From contig CAZOMR010000130.1 of assembly GCA_964580655.1 (NCBI GenBank), positions 1 to 9,309 on the forward strand: a stretch of DNA of 9,309 nt, written 5' to 3'. The notes beneath the pieces were generated by a model. The model did not search any database and was not told where the DNA came from. It worked only from the letters and a program-made list of their open reading frames with translations. Position numbers and translations under genes: made by a program. The stretch comes from CAZOMR01 sp964580655 (GTDB taxonomy: Bacteria > RBG-13-61-14 > CAZOMR01). Shown here in pieces: positions 1 to 6,137 of this stretch (positions are counted from its first letter, which is position 1; every line of letters begins with the position of its first letter).

Positions 1-164
1 ATGTGCTTTTTTGTAATTATTCTGGTCGTTGATTTTTCGTTATTCACCACGCGTTCGCTTCCCTCGTTCTGGATCGCCGTCAATTCTTGATATCCATCGG
101 GACAACACTGATCCTCTCTCCCCAGACAACCTTGTTGGGAACTCAAATTTTTGGGGAATGTCCA
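1..164. other. Unassigned sequence beyond the integrase break
   Basis: On the minus strand the integrase remnant's frame remains open through this stretch, but the translation (for example YQELTAIQNEGSERVVNNEK, near positions 94-35) has no integrase character. A second minus frame is open from about 163 to a stop near 46, and a 29-codon plus-strand frame covers 1-90. I recognise none as a gene. The minus-strand text GAACGAGGGAAGCGAACG (74-57) has the flavour of group II intron domain I RNA, but I could not confirm this, so the stretch is left without a name. Confidence 0.4.
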
Positions 165-611
165 GTCCTTAAGAGGCTTGACATAGCACACTGGGTTGTC
201 TTCCACTTTTGCATCTTGAATTGCTCGGTTGAAGATAGTCTTTAGACAGCTCAACTCCCGATTAACGCTAGCTGGTGTGAGCAGTCGCTCTGTCCTGGGT
301 CTGATGGCTTTTTTTCGCTCAGCCAGGTAACGCTCCACATCCGATTTTTTGATGGACTCAACTGGCCGATTACCAAAGAAAGCTTTGAGGTGTTTGACGC
401 TAAGTTCATCTCTTTGAAAAGACTTCTTGTGTTCCTTGCTATAATTCAGAAAATCATCACAAATTTCAAAGAACCTCACTCCACTTTGTCGCTTCTTAAG
501 CTCGCAGCTACCATCATCCATATCTTGAATGACTTGGGCTAACAGAATTTCTGCTTCGCGCTTGGTCTTGGCCTTTGTGGCCTTGCGAGCTTTTTTACCC
601 TGACCATAACA
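165..611 (-). pseudogene. Truncated phage-type tyrosine recombinase (integrase), N-terminal and core-binding parts only
   Basis: Reading the minus strand from the codon at 609-611, just after a TAA at 614-612, gives about 149 residues typical of the front part of a tyrosine recombinase. YGQGKKARKATKAKTKREAE is the arm-type DNA-binding region, then comes a SAM-like core-binding domain with FFEICDDFLNYSKEHKKS, the pattern DELSVKHLKAFFGN, SIKKSDVERYLAERKKA and SVNRELSCLKTIFNRAI, then DNPVCYVKPLKD. There is no start codon or ribosome site in frame: the usual first 10-20 residues are missing and the frame is closed upstream by TAA. After residue KPLKD (about position 165) the frame stays open to the window edge but no longer resembles an integrase, and none of the catalytic R-H-R-Y residues are seen. 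It is therefore a remnant broken at both ends. It begins 20-odd bases after the asnB-like stop, so a past integration or deletion event ended close to the operon. Confidence 0.75.
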
Positions 612-633
612 TTACTTTTGCAGAAATCTATAA

Positions 634-2154
634 TTAAACGCGGGGCCATAGGCCCACGGTTTCCACAGATCGGCCTGCTCCGAAATATCCAGTGAAGATG
701 CGCAGGTAATAAAGTTCTTCCTTACTACGGACCATGGGGTATTTTGCCCTGGCATCTTTGAACTCGGCATCGCTTATCAGGTCTTCAAAGTATGCAGGCA
801 AAATGAGATCCGATCCTGACCCTTGAGAGAACTCCTGTTTTACTCGCCATACGATGGCATCGGGCAAAAACCCTTCAAAGGCCTTTCTGAATATCCATTT
901 CTCGATCTTCTGTCCGCCTTCCTCTTTCATCTTGTATTCCGGAGGGACTCTCAAGGAGTATTTGAGAAGTTCACCCGAGATCAGAGGCGTTACCACCCGG
1001 ACGGAGTTGCATTGGTTCATGCGGTCAAGGCGCAGGGATGCATTATTGTGCAAGAATCCGAGACACTCTATTTGTCCGGCGAAGATCTCCTCTGTGGAAA
1101 GAGCCTTAAGGTGATTGTATCCGCAGAATAATTCGTCTCCTCCTTCGCCTGAAAGAAGCGTCTCAATTCCCTGTTCCTTCGCATGCCTGGAGATAAGATA
1201 GTTAGAGACCGCACTCCTGACCAATGCCGGGTCAAATGACTCCAGGTAGTAGATGACCTCCGGCAGAACCTTAAGCAGGTCTTTCAAGTCCGCGATGAAT
1301 TCATGATGTTCCGTGCCTAGGTGGTCCGCTACTATCCTCGCTTTGTGAATGTCCTCGCTTTCCCCTACTCCAAGCGAAAAAGTTTTGAGTTTTGCATCAG
1401 GCCCGAATTTTTCTTTGTATGCCCCGTTTGCAAGACAACAAATCACACTGCTATCAAACCCTCCGCTTAACAGGCTTCCAGTGGTTATGTCAAAGTCTAC
1501 TCGATTTCGAAAACTACGGTAAATAATTGCCCTGATATCTTCTATCATCTCCTCCACGCTTAAACTGATAAATTGTGGATGCGCTTCTGGCAATTTCGCA
1601 AATCTGCTCAAGTTGCCGTCAGCGTTCATGTGGTGTCCTGGAGGAAATTCGAATACTTCATCCGTAATTTTTGTAATGCTTTTCAATTCAGACGCAAGGT
1701 ATAAAGTATTGTTTTTTCTGCCGTAGAAAAGTGTTTTAATCCCCAGCAAGTCCCTTGCGGCGATGAGCTTTTCTCCATCGGAGATAACAAATGCAAAGAT
1801 AGCGTCATCCAGATATTGAAAAAGATCTTTCCCTGATTGTTCATAGAGTTTAAGGATCAGCCGCTCCTCCCTGAAAGGATTCTCTTTAATATCCTCTATC
1901 AGCGGCAGTTTATCCCAATTGCCTATCTGGCCGTCGTAGCAAATTGCAAGATTTGGATCCCGGGAGGATGCAACCGGGATTCTATTCCCTTCATCATCTT
2001 TAGGGCCGTCGGCCCTGAGATAGTTCTGAGCCATAATAACCTTTTTATTTTCGCATATCCCGCAGGCATGTGGTCCCCGGTGCCTGATCAATTCGAGCAT
2101 GGACTCCACCTTGCTCCTATCAGGATTTCCAAAATCTACGACAAACCCACTCAT
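634..2154 (-). CDS. Asparagine-synthetase-like ATP-dependent amide ligase with degenerate glutaminase site
   Basis: A 506-residue AsnB-superfamily protein with an N-terminal Ntn glutaminase-like domain (1 to about 185) and a C-terminal PP-loop synthetase domain. The synthetase part is intact: LLSGGFDSSV (228-237) is the ATP pyrophosphatase loop, LSGEGGDELFCGY (334-346) and LDRMNQCNSVRVVTPLI (376-392) match AsnB, and KWIFRKAFEGFLPDAI with KQEFSQGSG (419-447) matches the C-terminal KEQFSDGVG-type segment. In the glutaminase part the catalytic Cys after Met is replaced by Ser (MSGF, codon AGT), and the glutamine-pocket motif NGEIYN reads DGQIGN (74-79), although RHRGPHA (24-30) and AARDLLGIKTLFYG (132-145) are kept. 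It probably uses ammonia or another amine instead of glutamine, as proposed for Cys-less relatives such as beta-lactam synthetase. The ATG has GGAGG four bases upstream. It is the last gene, 52 bp after the binding protein. True asparagine synthesis is less likely given the context. Confidence 0.85.
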   Translation of the reverse strand: MSGFVVDFGNPDRSKVESMLELIRHRGPHACGICENKKVIMAQNYLRADGPKDDEGNRIPVASSRDPNLAICYDGQIGNWDKLPLIEDIKENPFREERLILKLYEQSGKDLFQYLDDAIFAFVISDGEKLIAARDLLGIKTLFYGRKNNTLYLASELKSITKITDEVFEFPPGHHMNADGNLSRFAKLPEAHPQFISLSVEEMIEDIRAIIYRSFRNRVDFDITTGSLLSGGFDSSVICCLANGAYKEKFGPDAKLKTFSLGVGESEDIHKARIVADHLGTEHHEFIADLKDLLKVLPEVIYYLESFDPALVRSAVSNYLISRHAKEQGIETLLSGEGGDELFCGYNHLKALSTEEIFAGQIECLGFLHNNASLRLDRMNQCNSVRVVTPLISGELLKYSLRVPPEYKMKEEGGQKIEKWIFRKAFEGFLPDAIVWRVKQEFSQGSGSDLILPAYFEDLISDAEFKDARAKYPMVRSKEELYYLRIFTGYFGAGRSVETVGLWPRV

Positions 2155-2182
2155 AAAACCTCCATAAATTTTTAATACGCGC

Positions 2183-2213
2183 TGAATAAAAGCCGCAGTT
2201 TACCTTTTATTCA
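2183..2213. repeat. Perfect 10-bp inverted repeat between binding-protein and ligase genes
   Basis: TGAATAAAAG (2183-2192) and CTTTTATTCA (2204-2213) are perfect reverse complements separated by 11 bases. The right arm contains the last codons and the TAA stop (2209-2207) of the binding-protein gene; the left arm lies 29 bases upstream of the ligase ATG. As DNA the half-site centres are 21 bp apart, which suits a dimeric regulator. As RNA it would form an AT-rich hairpin that could stabilise the upstream message or reduce expression of the last gene. It lacks the GC stem and U-run of an intrinsic terminator. Confidence 0.6.
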
Positions 2214-3148
2214 TTGATGTATCCCGCCAGATCGGAGATTGTTTTAAGTCCGAGTTCCTCGGCATGCGGCCTGCGCATGGTCAGAGTATAAGTATTGTTT
2301 AGCCCAAAAGGCTTGAGCCATTTCAATCCGTACTTTTTCCCGAAAGCCTCTTGAACCACCTTATATGTCTTATCAGGATCAGAGATAACATCATACTTCA
2401 AGATATTAACCAATGCCGTCCCGGTATACTCAGGGTAAAGATCGAGGTCTCCGGCCTTGAGCGCATTGAAACAAATCATGGTGCCACCAAGATTCAATTT
2501 CCTCTCTACTTCTATGTTCGAATTGCACTCAATCATTATGGCCATCATTTCTCCAAGAATTTCCTGCTCTGTAAACTCTTTGCTACCGATCACGATCCTT
2601 CCTGCCGAACCGGGGCCAGGCTTTGCATCAGCCGGAATGAAGTTATGTGCCACCAGAAAATTCCGGGCAGCCTCCGTGGCCTTTCGCCCTTCTTCATCAA
2701 CTTCGTAGTTAAGTCTTTGCATTGTCTCATCAGATATTTCGTTGCCAAGGCGGTTCAGGATCTCCTCGATAACCTGATACCTGTCTAATGTATCTTCCCT
2801 GATAAGAGGCGCTGCATAGTAAGGCGGAAAAAATCCCTTGTCGTCTTTCAGGATGAACAAGTCATACGCGGGAATTCTTCCATCTGTGGCAAAAGCACAA
2901 ATAACATCCACCGCGCCATCAGCCACTGCCTTGTACATCAATCCAATGTCCATATTGAGGGGTGGTGATAAAAAACTAAAGCCGTACTGATTGCTCAAGC
3001 CTTCATATTCATCCGGACGAGTGAGGAACTCTGCGCTAAAGGCAGCGCGGAGCTTTCCGACTGGACCGGTATGGCGGGTTACGAGGAGCACCACAGTGAT
3101 CGCCATAACCACCGCAATGATAATCAGCACGCGTGTTTTCGTTGCCAC
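2207..3148 (-). CDS. Membrane-anchored, circularly permuted betaine-type substrate-binding protein (OpuCC/OsmF family)
   Basis: A 313-residue receptor for the importer. Residues 6-24 form a hydrophobic segment with positive charges before it and no lipobox Cys, so it is probably a signal anchor. The two lobes occur in the opposite order to OsmF/OpuCC proteins. The part that normally follows comes first: KLRAAFSAEFLTRPDEYEGL (32-51), YGFSF, FATDGRIPAYDL (86-97), DDKGFFPPYYAAPLIRED (102-119), ISDETMQRLNYEVD. A linker IPADAKPGPGSAG (171-183) leads to the normal N-terminal lobe: RIVIGSKEFTEQEILGE (184-200), ERKLNLGGT, DLDLYPEYTGTALVNIL (234-250), GLNNTYTLTMRR (282-293), LKTISDLAGYINE (301-313, the end). 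In OsmF the segment equivalent to the last residues is directly followed by the one equivalent to residues 29-40. The start is GTG with only a weak CCGGGA, 12 bp after the permease stop and in the same frame. The ligand is inferred to be a quaternary amine. Confidence 0.88.
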   Translation of the reverse strand: MATKTRVLIIIAVVMAITVVLLVTRHTGPVGKLRAAFSAEFLTRPDEYEGLSNQYGFSFLSPPLNMDIGLMYKAVADGAVDVICAFATDGRIPAYDLFILKDDKGFFPPYYAAPLIREDTLDRYQVIEEILNRLGNEISDETMQRLNYEVDEEGRKATEAARNFLVAHNFIPADAKPGPGSAGRIVIGSKEFTEQEILGEMMAIMIECNSNIEVERKLNLGGTMICFNALKAGDLDLYPEYTGTALVNILKYDVISDPDKTYKVVQEAFGKKYGLKWLKPFGLNNTYTLTMRRPHAEELGLKTISDLAGYINE

Positions 3149-3160
3149 TTTTCCCGGTTT

Positions 3161-3838
3161 CTATTTGTTGGGGGAAGTTGTTTCCATGCCTGCAGGTGTG
3201 AGCCAGTTCTCTAATCGGCCGAGTATCCAGTCAAAGATCAGTGCGAGTATCGCGGCAGGGACTGTCCCTGCCAGAAGGTAGTCCACCCTGATGCTACGCA
3301 GTCCCTTGAGGATCAAGTCTCCAAGACCGCCAGCCCCAATCAGCCCGCATAGTGTAGCTATGCCGATGGTCCAGACCGTGGCGATGCGGATTCCCGCCAT
3401 GATGACCGGCAAAGAGAGAGGCAACTCCACTGAGAAGAGAATCTGGCGCGGTTTCATTCCCATTCCGGTGGCGACCTCAATAATTGAGGGATCAACCTGG
3501 CGGATGCCTGTATAGGTATTGCGAAGAATTGGAAGCAGAGCGTAAAGCACCAGAGCGACTAAGGCAGGTACGATTCCGATGGTTGGCAATGCTATCACCG
3601 CAAAAATCACGACGATGAACGCAATGAGGGCCAGGCTTGGGACGGTCTGGATCACAGCTACGGCGCCCATAACTGTGGATGTGAGCTTTACGAGGCGGGT
3701 TCGAGCAAAATAAATTCCCAGGGGCAAGGCAATGATGATGGCAATTACCATGGCAATAAAAGTAAGATAGATGTGCTCATAGGTGCGCACGAGAATCTCA
3801 TCCCCATGCTTTTCAAAGAATGATATTATTAAATTCAA
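3161..3838 (-). CDS. opuCB: Quaternary-amine/betaine ABC importer permease (OpuCB/ProW type)
   Basis: A 225-residue integral inner-membrane permease. Hydrophobic segments are visible at about 23-44, 55-75, 77-105, 143-167 and 186-205. The cytoplasmic EAA loop that docks with the ATPase is EVATGMGMKPRQILFSVELP (121-140), followed by the family pattern LSLPVIMAGIRIATVWTIGIA. The length is that of OpuCB-type subunits; with one permease gene in the operon a homodimer is expected. The start is TTG, overlapping the ATPase stop as TTGA and preceded by GGAGG (3849-3845) with a 6-nt spacing, so translation is probably coupled. The gene ends in TAG, and the frame stays open through this codon and four more codons straight into the binding-protein start. 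That makes this a near-fusion of permease and binding protein, reminiscent of OpuF/EgtU-type fused subunits. Confidence 0.92.
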   Translation of the reverse strand: MNLIISFFEKHGDEILVRTYEHIYLTFIAMVIAIIIALPLGIYFARTRLVKLTSTVMGAVAVIQTVPSLALIAFIVVIFAVIALPTIGIVPALVALVLYALLPILRNTYTGIRQVDPSIIEVATGMGMKPRQILFSVELPLSLPVIMAGIRIATVWTIGIATLCGLIGAGGLGDLILKGLRSIRVDYLLAGTVPAAILALIFDWILGRLENWLTPAGMETTSPNK

Positions 3839-4818
3839 GAAGAGCCTCCGGTGTCTTCCAGTACCTGCGTGATGACCTGGAGAAGCTCTCTCTTCTCAAG
3901 ATTTCCGAGGAAGCGCTTACCATCGTAGACGGGCAGAGCTTTACGGCTTGTATTCTTAAACATATCAAGAGCTTCAATGAGCGAGCTTCTGGCAGACAGG
4001 CCCGAATCCGGCGGTTCAGGGCTCAAAGTGGAAACATCCGGAGAAGACTTGTAGATGACCATCTTGATTGTTTTGGTCAAAAGCGATAACTGGAACCTGT
4101 GTTTGCCCAGAAATTGATCAACAAATTCATTAGCGGGATTCTCCACCAGCTCAGACGGTGTTGCCAGTTGTTGCAGAACCCCCGCGTCCAGAAGCGCTAT
4201 TCGGTCTCCCACCTTGACTGCCTCGAAAATATCGTGCGTCACGAAGATGATCGTTTTTTTGATCTCTGATTGGAGTTCGATCAACTCATTCTGAAGCTGT
4301 TCGCGCGTGATAGGATCAAGGGCGCCGAAGGGCTCGTCCATAAGGACTGTGGGGGGGTCTGCGGCCAATGCTCTGGCCACACCAATCCGCTGACGCTGAC
4401 CCCCGCTGAGCTGTGCAGGGAAACGATCCCGGAAATGATCCGGCTCAAGGCCTACCATGTTCAAAAGCCCATCAATGCGTTCCTCTATTTTCTCTCTGGA
4501 CCATTTGAGTAGTCCGGGCACTACCGCGATATTCTCCCCGACCGTCATATGGGGGAATAGCCCGATTTCCTGGATGGCATAGCCAATCCTGCGACGCAAC
4601 TGAATCGGGTCCTGCTCCATGATATCTTTTCCGTTGATCAAGATGTGGCCGAAGGTGGGTTCAATAAGACGGTTTATAATCTTGAGCGTCGTGGTTTTCC
4701 CACAACCGCTGGTTCCGAGAAGAACAAGTGTCTCATCATCCGCAACCTCCATTGAGAGCTCGCGCACGGCTTGCACTCCCCCGGGGAAAGTCTTGGATAC
4801 TTTGTCGAAGGTTATCAA
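3835..4818 (-). CDS. opuCA: Quaternary-amine/betaine ABC importer ATP-binding protein (OpuCA/ProV type)
   Basis: The 327-residue ATPase energises uptake of a compatible-solute-type compound across the inner membrane. Visible motifs are Walker A GTSGCGKTT (35-43), Q-loop Q83 in YAIQEIGLFPHMT, signature LSGGQRQR (137-144), Walker B TVLMDEP (157-163), D-loop GALD (165-168) and H-loop H195. The family-typical run QEIGLFPHMTV places it in the glycine betaine/carnitine/choline (QAT) class. After the ATPase core a C-terminal regulatory region (about 275-317) resembles a single CBS repeat, with ALPVYDGKRFLGNLEKREL; OpuCA-type proteins usually have a tandem pair, so this one seems shortened. The start is TTG with AAGGAG at 4830-4825 and a 6-nt spacing, and gives the normal N-terminus for the family (MITFDKVSKTF). 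It begins 15 bp after the methyltransferase stop, and its TGA overlaps the permease start as TTGA. Confidence 0.93.
   Translation of the reverse strand: MITFDKVSKTFPGGVQAVRELSMEVADDETLVLLGTSGCGKTTTLKIINRLIEPTFGHILINGKDIMEQDPIQLRRRIGYAIQEIGLFPHMTVGENIAVVPGLLKWSREKIEERIDGLLNMVGLEPDHFRDRFPAQLSGGQRQRIGVARALAADPPTVLMDEPFGALDPITREQLQNELIELQSEIKKTIIFVTHDIFEAVKVGDRIALLDAGVLQQLATPSELVENPANEFVDQFLGKHRFQLSLLTKTIKMVIYKSSPDVSTLSPEPPDSGLSARSSLIEALDMFKNTSRKALPVYDGKRFLGNLEKRELLQVITQVLEDTGGSS
3839..3849 (-). promoter_or_regulatory. Ribosome binding site that fixes the TTG start of the permease
   Basis: GGAGG at 3849-3845 lies 6 bases before TTG at 3838, inside the last codons of the ATPase gene. No ATG or GTG is available nearby in this frame that would keep the whole first hydrophobic region, so the TTG overlapping TGA is the supported start. 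Confidence 0.7.
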
Positions 4819-4830
4819 AAACTACTCCTT
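4819..4830 (-). promoter_or_regulatory. Ribosome binding site that fixes the TTG start of the ATPase
   Basis: AAGGAG at 4830-4825 lies 6 bases before TTG at 4818. The resulting N-terminus (MITFDKVSKTF) aligns with the standard start of OpuCA/ProV-type ATPases, and the gene has no upstream in-frame ATG before the preceding stop region. Confidence 0.7.
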
Positions 4831-4833
4831 GTT

Positions 4834-6123
4834 TTATCCTTTATCCACTTCGAATATCCCGACCAGCCCGTGCGCGCAGCCCTGGCCTTGCTGAAGATTT
4901 GTGACCAGGGTTCGCAACGCATATCCAAGCTGTGGCTCGATGATGTTCTCGCGTGGCAGGCCGGTCCACAGCCATCCAACACCTTCCACCACCAGCTTCA
5001 TCCGTTCCATCATCTCTCGCAGAACCTTCGGATAAGATGGTGGAATTGGCGGGAGCTCGACCGAAAAGGCCTGCTGTTTCTCGTTGTATGCCTCCAGAAG
5101 ATACCCGGCATATTGCACCAGAATGTTCCAGCACACCTGGATGTGCTCGAAGTAGTTATTGAGGAACTCAAAACCGGGTTTGGGGCTGTAGTCAATCATC
5201 AGACTACTCCAGATAGTTCGCAGGTTCGCCTCGTGTAAGGTGTTGACTGCATCCCGGATGGGCTGAGCATATGGATTGTATTCTCCGGTGTCCATATGCC
5301 GGCCGGTAAATATGGAACGGTCAAAGAAGACTAATGGTTTTATCTCAACCCCGGCGCGTTTGCTCGCCTCGGCCACAATTGCCTCCGCTTCCTGCCGGCT
5401 CATCAGCCGTAGGTTCAAGTGCTGAAGCTCATCCCTGTGCATCTCCCTTTCTTCCTTGTCATAGATATAGGAAACCACATAATCCATGTTGCGATTTTCT
5501 GAAAGATCATTTGTCCACAGGGTCTGCCACTCATAGGAATACCGTCCCAGCCAATCGCCCATGATCAAGCAGTAATCTTCTGTTCTCTCAGCAATGTCTG
5601 CGAAGAGTTGTATCGCGGTTTCATCTTCGTTGTAGTGTGAAAGAGTACCATAGGAGGTAAAGTAAAGGTCATACGGCTTTTCGTTTTTGGATAAATAAAA
5701 GCCATTGTTAAAGTCCCCCTTCTCAAAGACCATTTTGGGATTGTCTCCATGGATTACCTGCGCCTGTTTAAGTAAGTCTTCGTTGAGATCAATGCCTTTA
5801 TAAAGGCCAAGCACATCCGGAGTTATGAGGTCAACCTCTACTTCATGCAGGCTGGCATCGCGATGTCGAACGCCGGTAAGTAATTCGTATCCATCAGCGC
5901 TTCCACAGCCCAAGTCCATTATCCGCAGGCGTTGCATCATGGAGAGTTTACGATCTATTAACTTCTGAAGGTAGGGGCGCAGAAATTGCCGGGTAACCTC
6001 ATCCTCCCAGTAACGGCGGACATTATCATATTTGCCGACAAGGCCGGTCTTCTTGGCATAAAGGCCGCTCTTCACGGCCTCGCTATATGCCTCCATCTGG
6101 TTGTTATTTTTTTCTTCAGTCAT
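4834..6123 (-). CDS. Class I SAM-dependent methyltransferase with novel C-terminal half
   Basis: A 429-residue protein. The N-terminal half is a Rossmann-type SAM-dependent methyltransferase: motif I is MDLGCGSADGYE (69-80), the motif II acidic residue lies in YKGIDLNEDLL (108-118), an FEKGDF segment (133-138) fits the adenine-binding position, and YDLYFTSYGTLSHYNED (151-167) fits the strand-4 region. Residues 185-275 look like the rest of that domain. Residues about 280-429 are not a domain I recognise; they are rich in Trp, Tyr and Leu and include a stretch WNILVQYAGYLLEAY (332-346) and LWTGLPREN (385-393). No signal peptide or clear membrane helix is seen. ATG is preceded by AGGGAG three bases upstream. 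The gene sits between the two corrinoid methyltransferases and the importer, so an N-methylated small molecule is the likely substrate or product, but the acceptor is unknown. Small-molecule N- or O-methyltransferase is the safest name. Confidence 0.8.
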   Translation of the reverse strand: MTEEKNNNQMEAYSEAVKSGLYAKKTGLVGKYDNVRRYWEDEVTRQFLRPYLQKLIDRKLSMMQRLRIMDLGCGSADGYELLTGVRHRDASLHEVEVDLITPDVLGLYKGIDLNEDLLKQAQVIHGDNPKMVFEKGDFNNGFYLSKNEKPYDLYFTSYGTLSHYNEDETAIQLFADIAERTEDYCLIMGDWLGRYSYEWQTLWTNDLSENRNMDYVVSYIYDKEEREMHRDELQHLNLRLMSRQEAEAIVAEASKRAGVEIKPLVFFDRSIFTGRHMDTGEYNPYAQPIRDAVNTLHEANLRTIWSSLMIDYSPKPGFEFLNNYFEHIQVCWNILVQYAGYLLEAYNEKQQAFSVELPPIPPSYPKVLREMMERMKLVVEGVGWLWTGLPRENIIEPQLGYALRTLVTNLQQGQGCAHGLVGIFEVDKG

Positions 6124-6137
6124 CTTCTCCCTCGTTT

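Noticed and set aside
1..90. A 29-codon plus-strand frame starting at base 1
   Set aside because: It is short, has no visible ribosome site inside the window, and its translation matches nothing I know.
634..2154. A standard biosynthetic asparagine synthetase B
   Set aside because: The glutaminase Cys and pocket motif are changed, and the gene is the last one of a betaine-type operon; the synthetase fold is supported but the housekeeping role is not.
4771..5238. A 155-codon plus-strand open frame across the ATPase/methyltransferase junction
   Set aside because: It lies opposite two well-supported genes and their ribosome site, with no family resemblance.
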